From NCBI GenBank assembly GCA_037893225.1, contig JAZGUH010000113.1, positions 310,001-374,000 of the forward strand: DNA of 64,000 nucleotides. Direction: 5' to 3'. The translations under genes were made by a program, and so were the position numbers. Numbering within the stretch: position 1 is the stretch's first letter; every line of letters begins with the position of its first letter. The stretch comes from Hippasteria phrygiana (taxonomy: Eukaryota > Echinodermata > Asteroidea > Valvatida > Goniasteridae). Of this stretch, positions 40,301 to 55,300 are shown piece by piece. A model generated the notes under the pieces. That model worked only from the letters and a program-made list of their open reading frames with translations, was not told the origin of the DNA and did not search any database.

Positions 40301-43300
40301 ATATGACTCTGACTCGGCTATCCATCAGTATTATGATCCACCCAGTCCAAGCATCAGGACTACATCACCTGAGAGATGGCTGCACAATCCAGGTGGACTG
40401 CCTGTTCATGTAAGTTACAATCAACAAATTGTAACTTGAAAATGTACAAGACGCTCCGACTTGATTATTCTCCAGAGTGTAGTCAACAAAACATAACGAG
40501 GTGCCACATGGTGACATGGGAATATACACTCCATTCATAAATGATAAATGCCTAAGACGGTTTACCTGTTCCTATTGGTCGAGAGCCCGTCACATGGGTG
40601 GTTTTAAACGACCCATAAAACACCAACCAGATATAAACACTTCTTGCTGCAACAAACGTGGCCCCTGAACCAGGACGTCCAGCATGAGCTAGTAAGTCCA
40701 ATAAGATGCCGTGCGCACGCAAGGCATGTCATGCATGCGTCATGCATGCTGCACTGCGTAAAATAAATGGCTATTTTAGTGTTATCTTAGTGGAAAAAAA
40801 AGACTATCAAAATAATTTGTTTTTAAAGTTCAAAATTGTGAAGTTAAATTCAGTTGCATTTCTAGTATAGAATTGTGGTTTTGTGTGTTCATTGAAAAAA
40901 AAAATAATTAAATTTTCAGGTGTTCACAAATGACTGTGTTTTGTTTCTTTTCCGTGCCTCACACCTCTGGATCACCAATGGCAATAATAATTTGCTGCTT
41001 AGTCTGGTTCGGTTTGTTTGCATTATCTTATTACTGATAAAGAAGAGACAGAAACAAGGTAGTTTCACCGGGGGCTCCTGAACATGGATACTGAAAAAGC
41101 ACAAAAAATGGTGGAACGGCAAAGTTTACTTACAACAAATTTCGTGGATTTTGGCTACATTATACAAAAAGGTATTTTTGAATGGGAATAAAAAAATACT
41201 GCCTTGCGGCCTGTACGCTGATAATGACCTCGCCTGTGACTCCGGTCATTATCAGTGTTCAGGCCTCATCCAAAGCGGTTTTAAACGTACTTATTTAAAA
41301 CCGGCCCAGCTACATATTTATTCCCTTATTAGAAAGATTCACTTGACAGACTTTATCCAGCAGTCACAGCATCTTGCTGTATGGTTGTTTGACTGCTGAA
41401 ACATGTTAGCCTGGTTTCCATATAGTTGTTATGATTGCTGACAGTGTCTGCAAGGATGTCCCTGATGGCAAGGCTGATTATGGGAATGCTTTGTCATGAC
41501 TGACGCAAGCAGGAATGGTGAGGGACTATCTGTGTCGAGTCATACCAAAAAGAGTAGTCTCCTTCATATACATGTGCTGACATGCTGTATGTTCAACGGT
41601 GTTCTCTCTGCTTAACCAGTTCATGCCGGGATTATTTTCACATTCACCGGACCCAGGCGCGGGATTATTTTTCATGAACCTCAAAGCCAGCCGGGTTCAG
41701 GTGGAATCGGGCCGTAATCTAGGGGTAGCACATCCTGATATTTCTGGCTTCGCTCGCTGTGAGCGGGTCGCTGACAGATATTTCCAGCTTAGCTCGAGTG
41801 CGTGTTTATCAGTCATCCGTTCTGAATACCGCAAAACCTTAGCGTGTATACACGTCATCCGACGCGAACTGGTTAAGTGCTGTGAATTTTACCCATTTTA
41901 TTCGTATAACCAAGAAATACGAGCATAGATGTCATTAAAATATCTTTCCATAATTGAAAGCTGTCAAAATGAAATATCAGTTCAGCTTTCAGAAAAGTTA
42001 ATGTTCCAAAAACGCCATATTAGTGAAAAGGGTTTGACTACTCAGATGCCATTTTGTTTTCATTTTTCAGCCGAAGGAGGTCACGAACTGTCTCTGCCCT
42101 GACACGTCGGCGACTTGTGTGCTGTCGGCATTCATTGCAATTATATTACAACCAGGCTTGAGTGTTTTTCCTCTTCATTAAAATCATTGATAAGAAAGAT
42201 AGATTCATAATTTTTCAGATGGAATATGAAATTAATTTAAAAGAATGTCAAACACTTCGCTATTTTGACAGGAGAGTGAATATTGGGATAGAATGGAAGG
42301 ACTGAAGTCTCCCAATCTCAAGGAACAGTGGACTCGTAAACCCGAGTTTGACGTTGCTTCGTCTAATGAGAGCTTGCAGAATGGAAGTGTCACACCCAAA
42401 TTTCCTGTTGGACCAAGGGCTTACAAGAATATGATTTCAACACCAATAGCCGTAGTTGGACGCCCACCACATGGTGAGTGGTTGCTATATTGTATGTAGG
42501 AGTGTTAGAAGCCAGTATTTTAACCCTAACCTCACGTAAAGCTACAAAATACTACAGTGGAACGCCGCTATACCGAACATTCGGCTATACCGAGCACATA
42601 TCCTTGGCTCCCAAATTTTGTGTACAAAACTTACCCGAACATTGTTCTTGAAAAAAAGGCAACGGATACAAAAAATGTACTGGGCATTTGGGCTGTTTTT
42701 AATTCCTAAACGGCCGCAGCTTTATGTTGAAGAGTGACAGGTGGCTATTATTTCCCAAAGGAATAGAAGGGAAAAGCCAACTGTTGCTTTAGAATTTGGT
42801 AAGCTTAGAAAGTATGAACATGTAATTACATAATTCAATGGTCGGCACATGTTTAAAGTCGTCCTTAAGTAACCGGTGGCTGAAAATCGCTATACCCTAC
42901 GATCGCTATACCGAACAAAATCTGTGGATACCGCGATGATCGTAAAAGCGGCATTCCACTGTACTAGTAGTAAAGTGTAGTATGCATTACTAAACTACCT
43001 AGGCAATTAGTCGGCATCTTATTGAACACTGTGAAATTCTTTTGATGTGCTTCTTTCCTATTTAAGAAAAGACTTGATTTGAAGAGGGCTGTCTTTAAAT
43101 GCGTAGGGAGTATGATTCCTGTTCCTGTAGCAGAGTTTCGCAGAATGTTGGTTGCAATGCACAAAGAGACCATGATGCTTGCACCCTTCGGTGAGGTGCT
43201 TTTTACCATATATAGTGGAGCGCCGCTACAACGAACATCGGGGGATCCAAAGATTTTGTTCGGTATAGCGATCGTTCAGTATAGCGATTTGCAGCCGCCA

Positions 43301-46300
43301 GTCCGCCGCGTGGCTATTTTTCAACATGGCACCCGTTCTTTTAAATAGTGCCCTCTTGCGTCATATTTGAAGTGTGCCCTCTTGATTGGAATTAAAGGTT
43401 TTTATTCAATTGTACTACATATTTCCCCAAATGTTGTGGTTTTCACGCATTGGCGGCGCCCTCTTTTGACCATTGTCAGTCTAGTAGCATTTCTCGCGCG
43501 GAGACACGAAACCACCTGCGCGCCCTGGCGGTTACTTAAGGACGACTTTGAACATATGCCGGCCATTGAATCATGTAATGAATTACATGTTCATACTTTC
43601 TAAGCTTAACGAATTATAAAGCAACAGTTGGCTTTTCACTTCTATTCTTTGGGGAAATAATAGCCACCTGTCACTCTTCAACATGAAGCTGCGGCCGTTT
43701 GGGAATTACAAACAGCCCAAATGCCCGGTGCATTTTTTTAAATCTGTTGCGTTGTTTTTTTACACAAAATTTGGTCGCTAAGGATGATGTTCGGTATAGC
43801 CGAATGTTCGGTATAGCGGTGTTCGGAATACAGTGGAACGCCGCTATAACGTTGTTGTTGAAAAAGAAACAGCAGGTACCGGGTATTTGGGCTGTTGAAG
43901 AGTGACAGGCGGCTATTATTTCCCCAAGAAATAGAAGGGAAAAGCCAACTGTTGCTTTAGAATTCGGTAAAGCTTAGAAAGTATGAACAATGTAATGGCC
44001 GGAAGATTTTCAGTTACAATCAAAAGAGGGCGCACTTCAAATATGACGCAAGAGGGCGCTATTTAAAAGAACGGACGCCATGTTGGCGGCTGAAAATCGC
44101 TATACTAAACGATCGCTATACCGAACAAAATCTGTGGATCCCGCGATGTTCGTTATGGTGGTGTTCCACTGTAGTGGCGTTACACTGTGCCTCAGCCTAC
44201 CCAGGAGTGTTACAGATACCATTGATAACAGTCCACAGTGCCTCAATTGCGTATCAAAATTGCCCATGTATGTTTTCTAAAGAGTCGTAACGTGGATGTT
44301 GGTATGACTGTAAACCTATTTTTTAGGGTAATTATTCCTTGTAAAATGCTTTGATACTCTTAAAATTAGTTATTATCATCATTATTGCATTTTATTGTAC
44401 TAACTGCAGTGCGTCTCTTTCTACATAGCACCAGATGCTCCATACCCTCTGTCCCCAATTAAACGTGATGATAAAGATGTACTGGACACCACCGGCCTTT
44501 ACATCAGTCCTAGTCGGCAGACCCCATCCTATGCAGCTAATCCAATGAATGTAAATGCTCCGGTCATGACTGCTGCCCAAAGTTATGCTCCAAGTACCCC
44601 TGAAATCATCACTGTAACTCAGAGGAGAATTGTTCAAACAGAGAGAGTCTATGACCAAAATGATTTAGTGGAAACACCGACTGGTCCTAACTTGGAGGAG
44701 GTTGGCCTGCCGCAACCAATTGTGGCCAAGGTAGAGCGTGTTCCCATCCCAGTGGGACAAGTGCAGATGAAGGTGGAGCAAAAAGTTGTTCCAAATGGGC
44801 AGCACTATCCTGTAGAGGCTAAGGTGGAGCGAGTACCTGTGGCAAATTATCGTATTCAGGAATCGGGTACTGAAGCCAAGCCTGTTAGCCCACACTACCC
44901 AGCAGCTGGCTTCCCTCCATCTCCCAAAAAAGAGGTTACCTTCCAAGATGCCAGAGGGGGTGTGCCTGACAGGCCAACCGGCCCACAGGCTCTTGTTGAA
45001 GAAAAGGAAATTGTACCAACTTTGAAAGAACCTGTTGAGGTTGCCTCACCGTGGCCTATAGAACTCGAAGTGCGCATTAGGAATGAAGGAATGAGCCCTG
45101 CTCTCAGTGATGTTCAAGTCAAAAGAGGTACAGCAACAGCTGTAAATAGCCTCCAACAGCTCCCCATGAGCTTGCAGAATAGGGTACAGGAACCTACCAT
45201 CAAGCAAGAAGTGATTGAGAAGGAACAGATGGAACCAAACTTCAGGCAACAGTTACAGAATCTTTCTAGCCAGCCACCTCAACCTCAATACCCAACGTAC
45301 AGTGATCGAATGAAGAACAGACCAGCAGGGCCCATGTATCCAACCTTCAGTGACCGTCATCGTAAAGCTGCCACTGGCCGATTGGAGGAAGTTCCACCGC
45401 AAGTGGCTAATGGATATCACACAATGTATGATAATAGGGGAGCTGTCAAAGTCAAACGAGCTTCAACCGGCAGGTATGATCTAGTCAACACAAGAGTAGG
45501 TTAAGATCTGTCATTCTAAGCTGGTGCATTTTATATTCTGTATTAACCCTAACCCCCTAGGTATTTTACTAGGAAGTGCCCTCAACCTGTCAAAATCCAA
45601 CACTATGCAGTATACCTATGGCACATTATTTGGACTTGGACAAATTGGGGCATCAAGTCACTTCACAATTCTGGTCTCAAGCCATGTAACAAGCAATTAA
45701 AACACACTATAATAACAAAAGCATTCCTTTGTCATTGTTCATCCAATGTAGCTTGTGAGCTGACTTGTGATTGACTTGTGATCTGCCTTTTGATCTGACT
45801 TTTGATCTGACTTGATTACAACTCTGTCACCTTCTGTTGTGTGTATCGGAAGTAATTATCAGTTCATGTTTTTATTTGACATAAACTGAGGCCAATTTTC
45901 CCATGACTCACATAATTTAGAAAAGTCTTCCATTGATAAACTATTCAAAACTTGAATTCTCACAAAATGTCTTTTCAAAGCGAACAAATCCCTTGTGGTC
46001 TGTTTGACGAATTATAAAATATCTTTTCATTGAAATTGAGAGTACATGTACTTCAGGTGAAAAGAATTTCACAATTGTTACAAATATTAAACCCTGTAAT
46101 TTTGAAGTAATGCTTGGATGATTGTGTTTTGAAAAGGATACCAGTGGTGCAAGCTGTATCTTTGTCACGTCAGATCTTAACAAAATTGACTTCCTTTTTT
46201 TGCTGTGAAATGGTGCATACATTTTGTATATGTATGACACTTGAAAAATGGTAACCACTAAAGTGACCATACAGTCTTATTTTCATTTTTGCTGTAAAAA

Positions 46301-49300
46301 AACCTGTTTTACTTCACCTAGTGATGGTATGTCGCCTGTACGTCCGACCCACCAGAGGAAAGCATCTGATAGTAGTACAGGGCAAACCATAAGTGGCCGT
46401 ACAACTCCATCTAATTTCTATCTGATGCAACACCCATCACCATACTCCAGTTCCCTCTCTCTAGCTGGTAAGAATGATGAGTGATTTCATGTACATTATA
46501 CAATTGTTGTCTGCTGTGATGTGGTATTTTTTACACCCGAGGGGACAGATGACGCCCAAGGTGAAGCCGAGGGTGCCATTTGACTCCGAGGGTGTACAAA
46601 ACACATGGACCACATCACAGCAGACAACAATTGTTTTGTTATACTGTGGTATTAAATACATGCCTGTACAAATCCCCGGGTAGTTGGAACGTGAAAAGAG
46701 TAGACGAAACATAAACAGTAATGGCGGCAACAGAAGGTCTTCCAAACTTATCACAACTTCAATTTTAACTGTTCCCTATGGCGCATTAAATGGACAAATA
46801 CAGTGGTTTACGTAGTACCAGTGAAAATGAAACCTCTTCCCCAGGATCTGCTTCTATTAATTAACCCTAACCCTGCCAGACGCAGCACAGTGCATCTGTG
46901 CTGACAGCTCCACTTTGCTGGACTCTCCACACAAGTCAATGTGACAAAGTGTGCAATCTGATGTGTCTGGCAGGGTTCCAACAAACATGCCCTGGAGGGT
47001 TATAGGGTTAATTAAACTTGTTGTTCGGAGCAGCCCTAGGGACGACTAAAATAATATACTCCACGGGGTACATCACTTTGTAAGAGTGATGTAGTAAACA
47101 CACAAACTTTTGTAATAAACCATGTGACCGGTTATCGACCAATCGGATCTTGCAATTTAATACAATGGTATAACAAAATTGCATGTTAAATGTTTTGTCA
47201 AACTTGTCTTACATTTAGAAAGCAAGCTAGAGTGGTTCAAAGATGGATAAGTGATGTAGTAAAGCAGCCAACATCGAAGATTTGGCACTTTGGCATTTTA
47301 AAATAAAATGTATAAGTGATGTATTACTCACATCGACACTACTTTTCATTCCGATTTTTTTTTTTAAAGCCAAATTTTGGGTCAGAATCTAAAAAAGCTT
47401 CCTATGGCTTGTGTTTTACCTTCCACTGTTTTACCTTCCATTGTGATGGTTCTTTTAACTTTTTGTCACAAAATAGTGTTTCACTGGTGTTGGTAAACGA
47501 TCATGTTGGTTTATCAGTGTAAGTTTAGGCTTTCTTCAAGAGCCTCAAACTTGGTAACAAATAACTCACAATATGGAAAAGCCCCCATTATACACATTCA
47601 TTTTGCTTCTTACATTTGCTTCTTATTACATTCTTCTGTTTGCGAGTCTGTTGATCTGACATTTATTTAGTGCCTTGTCTTTTTTAAAGAAATTATGTTG
47701 ACTTCTTTAATTTCTGTGATTTTTAAATTGTTTTGTCTGGTGCGAACTAAACCAAGACTGGGAGACCGCCAACATAGGGCAAGATAGCTCAGTTGGTAGA
47801 GTGCCGGTACGGTAACCCGGAGGTCGCAGGTTCGAATCCCGCTCCTGCCAGTTTCTTTGTTCACTTTGAAAATGTATTCAAATTTACCTAGTCAGTTTCC
47901 CTTGTGGATTGTTTGATGAATTATAAGTTTAAAAAGTCGTATCCTCATTGAGTGATCCCCACAATGTCGCTTCCCAGGTCGTATCGTAAAATTGGGTGTG
48001 ATCCCTTGCTATATGGCATTCTGGGCTTATGACTTCTGACTAGCGCCCACCCGAACAAAGATACTGAAAATTTTGGAGACCGCCAACATAGGGCAAGATA
48101 GCTCAGTTGGTAGAGCGCCGGTACGGTAACCCGGAGGTCGCAGGTTCGAATCCCGCTCTTGCCAATTTCTTTGTTCACTTTGAAATAGTGTATAAATAAT
48201 GAATGTTTATGAGTTCAGTGGTAAAAATAATTTCATGAGGTGACAGATGGAATGTTCCATTCCATGAGGTGAAGCTGTGTGGAATGGAACATTCCATCTA
48301 TCACCGAATTTAATTCTTTCCATTGCACGAATGTAGAACATTCATTATATGTTTTATACAACGCCTGAATAAATTTAATGTGGCGTTTTCCCTTCTCAGT
48401 CCAACATAAAACCGCGAAAAAAGTTGTAAAGCTTCAATTGTTGTTCCTTCATGTCATGCAAATTCATCTAATCGTTTGACTGCGTATTTAATCGTTTGAC
48501 TGCATATTTAATTTGTGTTTTTCAATAGATACTAGTGTCGACAAGGTGCGGTTTGTGAAGGACCTCTCAGCCTGGTGGTACAAGCCCCACATTTCCAGAG
48601 ATGAAGGTTTGTTTAAATTTGTGTGTTCGTTCTGCAGTGGTTATTTGATTTGCCGAGATACAGTCTTGTCTTGTTGAGCCAGCTCTCAAGGCATGTTCAG
48701 GAACTTACAGAATTGTGCAGTGATAAGAATGCTCGGATGTGGCTAAGCACAGGTTAGGTTTTTAGTCTGTGAACACCTGGACACGGTGCTGAAATATGAT
48801 ACTGGCCCAATAAATGTAGGATGGTTGACCAGGATGTTTTTTAGGTTTTGTCGCCTCTACTGGCCCAATTTTTTTCGCCTTTGCTTTTGAATTTTACTGC
48901 CTTGTTAAACTTGAAAATATTGTAATCATTACCAATGCCATTTAGAGGAAATAAATGTTTTTAAGTGTAAAGGGTATGCTCAACAAAAACAAATTGACTT
49001 GTATGTGTTATTTTGTGTCCTAGCAATCACAATACTGAAAGGCAAATGTCCCGGTCAGTTTGTTGTGAGAGACAGCAATTCATTTCCTGGAGCCTTTGGT
49101 CTGGCTGTTAAGGTTGCCCAGCTACCTCCTAATGCTCCACCCAGTAAGAGAGGTATGTTACCAGCTTGACAAACACATGTTATTTTTGATGACGTTGATG
49201 ATGATCGATTGTTGCATATTTGTGGTAAAGAAATCCAGGGAACCCTCAGAATTAGGTAGGAATTCAAATCCCAATCTACATGCTAATCTCAGTTACAGAG

Positions 49301-52300
49301 GAAAGGAAATTTCTACTGTGCAAAACTGAAAGCCCTGTTATGACCTGCATGTAATGTTATAGTCAACCTGTAATACTTGAACGCTGTATGTATCTGAAAT
49401 GTAACAATCTTTAATCTGTAATGTCATAACTGAAAACCAACCCGCAATGTACTAACTAAACGACCCATAATGTAGTAATAAGCACAACTCTAGACTTGTA
49501 TGGTAGATTAGTCTAGGTTTGTGAATGTAGCACGCTGCAGTTTCAGTTATGTACATTGTATCAATATAAGCCAGTTCGGCAAAGTCCCTGCCCATGTGCA
49601 CAATGACATTTTATCCCGAATGACCCGCATGACTTAACGCGCCCGTGTGAATGCAAAAGGTGTTGTTGCACAACGCGCACGTGTTAAATTCAATCTGAAT
49701 GGGCATTCGCGTAACATGGCGTGACATTACGTCAGCAATTTTATCCTGAATGCATAAACTACAGGTTTTACATAAAATACAACACAAAGTTGTCCTTGGA
49801 TTACAATCTCAAACAGACATTGATTCTGTCATTGATTCAGATGTGATCAGGCATACGGAAGAGCCTGTTAGTGGTAAAACTAAAGAAATATCAGCTGATC
49901 ATCCAAGATGTTTTGACATATTCAAGCAGCCCATGATAAGACTAAAGCCCTGTCCACACTGGACTTATTTTGGTAAAACTTACCGAGACGATGGGAACTT
50001 TTCCCATTTTAAGTCCAGTGCGGACAGCCTAGGACGTTTTCCTCTCAGTTACTTTTCCTGAGTCCAGCGGTTACTTCTACCGGCCAACTGCAGCCCAGGA
50101 AAACTGACCAGGTAACTTTTCCCGAGACGATAAGCCCAGTGCGGACAGTGCGTTGCGGTAAAAGCGGCTCAGGAAAGCGTACATCCGGCCCGAGCGCAAG
50201 GTCATGCTTCACAGGGAAACCATGCATGCGCTTTGCATTGTTTTACCGCGGTGCGGTGCACGTGGCAAGTTTCCAAATTCCAGTGCGTTGTTTCTCTTTT
50301 GGTCGCAATCATGGTAGATTTTATTATTGATAAAGTCGGAAGTTTGATTGGTGCTAAAGACGTAGGCCTGCGTGTACACATCGGCCGGAAAAATGAAAAG
50401 GCAGGCGTGATTTGGGTCAATCGCGTCAATGTAGAAAGGTCACGCAAAGCGCCCTCATGGGTCGTTATATTGACAGCTCGGTTACTTCTCCCACAGTCTC
50501 GGTAAAATTTTCCCGTATCGAAAGTCCAAGTGCGGACAGTGGTCACATTTGACCATTTTTCATTTTACCATCGTCTCGGTAAAACCTTCCAAAAAAGAAG
50601 TCCAGTGCGGACACGGCTAATATGTCTTTTTAATGATTATTTTTGTTTTGTTTGTGTGATTCTTCTTTAGCTACTGATCCTGCCAGTGAACTTGTGCGTC
50701 ATTTCTTGATTGAGCCCAATCCACGGGGTGTTCGCCTCAAAGGTTGTGCTAATGAGCCTATATTTGGAAGTTTGTCAGCTCTTATATACCAGCATACACT
50801 GACCCAGCTGGCATTGCCTTGTAAACTCCAACTCCCAGAGTCAGGTATGATATTCCACATCGTCGGCATGTACAAGATTTTGTTTCCGAGGCCAGGATTT
50901 GAGATTTTTTTTAGAAGTTTGCCTCTGTCGGGAGGATTGAAGGAGCTGGTGTTAGCCCTAGAAAAAAATTGATTTGCCCTCTCCCAACACGAATATTGCA
51001 TTTTGTTTCTATGAACAAACGTTTTGGACATTTCTTAAGTCTTGAAGACAATTTGTTGGCCTTTTAAAGATTTTGGTCAAAAATTAGGTCAGAAAAATGT
51101 GTTCCCAACGTGTGAAAAAAAAGATGTGGGAATCTGAGTAGTAACCAGACATACAGAGATCATCTGACGTGCTTCGTTCCTACATATGTGACCCACTCTG
51201 CAAAAAGGGCAATTATGTTGCAAAATTTGAAAATAGTGCTTTATGTATATCTGGAAAGGCCATTTTGTAAGCTTTCATATAGATATATATGCCTGTAGCA
51301 TTTTGCATTCACGAGATATTTGGAAATTTGCATGTTTGTTTTTAGGAATTTCTTGAAATGACTTAAGGAGAAACAAGCCATTTAAAAAAACAAAAAGCAA
51401 AGAATAGATTAGAGCACTCGACACAAACACATTCTTTTTCCAACTTTATTCACTGAAATAAAATATTTTGGTTATGTACTAAAATAATATAGGTATCAAA
51501 GATGCCAAAAAAATCCCTCCCTTAAAAATCACTTGTTTGAAGAATTTTTCACCCTCTTCACACAAAATGGCCCATTACGCGTAAAAGCATACAGCGACTT
51601 ATGTGCACTTTTTGCAGAGCGGGTCACATACTTAGAATCATGCGATTATCTACCCACGGCAGGCTATTTCCAGAACTTGTTTTGAATTGTTAAAAGCACA
51701 TGTGTTTTTAAGGATTTTTTCAGTAGTTAAATGATGGGGGATCTCTCTGCTTGCACAATAATTGCCCACGCTTTGACAGGACCTTTGGAATTCTTTTGTC
51801 GAGAGCACCTGTTTCTCAACCCGGGTTGTACGAAACTAAATTTATACAAATGTGGAACAGTCATGTTAGCTTTAACCCTTTGCGTACAAAAGACGCCATA
51901 TGCCGCTGTTAGAGCAGTTTCAATCCATTGTTGGATTATTGTTTATGTTACACTTGACAAACACATTGTAGCGGTTCGCTTGGCTGCCAGAACCGCCGTG
52001 ACACCCAGACGTCTCCCGTAAAAACCCGTACTCAAGGGGTTAACTTGGATCGTTTGTTTATCAGCTCAAAAAGAATGTTTAGAATCTCAACTTTTATTAG
52101 CTTTCTGGAATATGTAGGTTGACATGACTTAGTGATGACTGTTACATCAGCTGTATTACAATTTTTGTTACATTTTCTCACAAAGTGTAATTCCTTATTT
52201 GATAACTATCACATGTCCGGGCCCTAACAATGACCATTGACTCATTATGCACATTAATCATACAATTTCTACACACCATTCTTAAAATCACAAGTCACAG

Positions 52301-55300
52301 TGAATACAACCAACATGTGGAGCAAAAATGTCATATTTTTGAATTGAGAGTTGTTGCAATATATTGTGAAAGAAAGCCATGTTGCAGTGTTGTACATTAT
52401 TTGTGACACATTTACTGTCTTGTAAAACAAGTGTGTGACAAAGGCCTTGCACATTGGACCCTATGATACTTTGGGCACTTGGAACCTAATTGAAAGGGGC
52501 AATGTGTCATTCTTTAACCAATGGAGGGCCCATGAGAATGCTCATAAAAATCAGTATTTGCATCACAGTAAGTAAATCTATTTCTCAAAGTAAATCACCA
52601 ACTTCAATTGTTATGGGTCATTCTATAAATTTGGGTCCAATTTCGGTGTCCCTGTTTAATTACATCTGACATGTATAAGATTTTGCAATTCAGGACACAT
52701 TCTTTAATGCCTTCTATCTCCAAGAGTGATTATGTAAAGCAAAAAGTACCTGCCAAAATTGTTAATTATACTTGATGGGAAATTACACAGGTCAGGTGTA
52801 ACAGGGACACCAAAACATGTCACACTTTTGGACCCCTAAGGCCAAATGTTGTGTTGCCCTTGGACCGACCGACCGTAAAAATTGACAAATTCAGGGTCGG
52901 CGTTGTTTTTTTTGTTGAAAAAAAGAAATCAATAAAAACATAACTCTCTGTCTCAAAAAAGTGTTTGAATTTGATGTACCTATATAATTTATGTGTATTT
53001 TCATGTAAAAAATTAAACCAGGGGGTTCGTTTAGTGTTTAAGCCTAAACACCTTGGGTGAGCGTAAATACCATAACAAAACAAAAATTCCTGTCTGAGGG
53101 CAACACAACAATTTTTGTTGGGCCTAATTTATAGAAGGACCCATATTCTACTTTTTATTGGTTTTTTTTTCAACCATAGCAGTTTTAGGACAAATGCTTT
53201 TTATGCCTTCATGGCAATGTGCTCATTTTAATATTCACTCAATACATCTGGTGTACAGAACACTGTGACTCACATCACAGCAGTCAACATTTGTTAATGT
53301 CACGATTACTATCATGATCACATGTACTGTTCACCCTTTTTGGGGAATGTACCAAATTCCATGTACCACGTTTACAGCAGTCAACAACTGTTGAAAATGT
53401 GTGTTTGCAGAGTTTTTGAGCAGTGAATGACTGGCTTTTAATACTATGTCTTATTTCAGACCCATTGGGTGAGGATGCTGCAGACAGTGCTATTGATCCC
53501 AAGTCAGCTCATGCTTTGCTATCACAGGGAGCAGGTAAAAATTAATTTTGTTTACAGAGAACTGTCGCATGCACTTGGCTGAGATTGCCTCGTTAATTAA
53601 CCCTAACCCTCCAGGGCAATTTTGCTGGAACCCTGCCAGACGCATCAGATAGCATACTTTATCACATTGACTTGTGTGCAGAGTGCAGCAAAGTGGAGCT
53701 GTCAGCATGTGTGTACATGTACTGTACTATGTTCGAGGACAAGCGGAGAAAGAAAACACACAAAAATCTTTCTTGTCCTCGAGAGACGGTCTTTTGTTAA
53801 AATCAAACGTACGACTAGGTGCTTAGTCTATGGGGTTTGGCTATATTAAAGGAAGAATAGGAAACACAAAGCATTGTGCTCGCGAGTATAGGTAAGTACG
53901 ACTGGGTGCACTGTGCTGTGTTAGGGTTTAAAGTTACCCCAAGACCTGATTGGAAATGGACATTGCCTTTATTGTTTGGGTTGGAATTTCAACAATCGAT
54001 GGTTGTCATTAGTGTGTATTACCAAACATTTATTAATAAAATAACCAAGGACAAGTAAAATAAAACAGTAATTGATCATCCAGGTTTTTTCAAAAAGAGG
54101 AGGATGAGGGCCTTTTTATTATTTTTGTTTCTAAGATGTCCGGCAAGCACTTCAATTAAAATGGTCGCCAAATGTTCAGTTCAAAATGACCGCCAGCTTT
54201 TTATTAGCTATTCTACTAGTAAGTTGAGTCAAAATATCCGTGTTAAACAGTGTTCTATGTTTTTTATTCAAGTACCCAATTATTTATGCATGTTCTTTTC
54301 AATTGCCTTTTTACTTAAAATAAAAATAAGAACAATTGTTAAAAAGGATGCAGCTGCAAAAAAGGATGCAGGCGGGAATGATCAACTGGTGTTTTTCTTT
54401 TACTTGGCCTAAATACAACATTACTCAAGTTGTTTCAGTTCAAGGATGATAAACTTTTTGGACCTTGGAGCCCGGTGATAGTAATAGGGGTAGTAGGGGT
54501 GAACGGATGTCAAAATTACTCTTTAGCACAGTGTTGATTTTTCTTAAACTGTGCATTGATGCTTTGGGATAAGTTAAGAGTTGATAAGAATGCAGTATTT
54601 TTCCATAAAAGATTGAAATAATAAATTTAAAAAGTTAAAAATTAGATGAAAGTGAGCGATAACAATTGGGAAAGATAAAGGAGTGACATGATGTCTCTAA
54701 AATTCTCTGCAAGTGAAGCGTTTATTTCCGTGAAAATCACGATCAAATTTTATCTGTATCTGATGATGATGATGAATTTGAAGAACTAGTTCACACTGCC
54801 GTGATGGAAATCGGGTCTAGTATGTCACGTACACAATGCTGTATGTACAGGTACGTATGTGTGTACAGTACGTGTCTATAATTATCGGGCATGCAACTTT
54901 TCCTCGGATCAGCTGATTTCCTCGTTTTTCACTTCACACTTATGCCACTGAAAATTGAAAAAACACTGTACAAAGTCTTGTAAAGATTGGAATTTCCTCA
55001 TTTTTTTTAAAATCAGAGTTGCATTCCTGAATTATACACGTCGCGAAGCAGTGCTATTTTCTTGCGATGAAGTCATCACCTGATCTTCAGGTATCGGCTA
55101 AAAGGGGGATTTTCTGTGGGCGGGGGCCATGCCAAATACTTTTTTTTCTTATGAAGATTTTGAAATTAAGTATTAATCGTCATTTTAAAATACATTTCTC
55201 CATAATAAAGGTTTCAATTTGAAGGCGGATGATGTCTATACGTGCATTCTCTGCATTTTCAATCCATTATTGTGTACATGTATGTTACGCTTGGCCGCAC

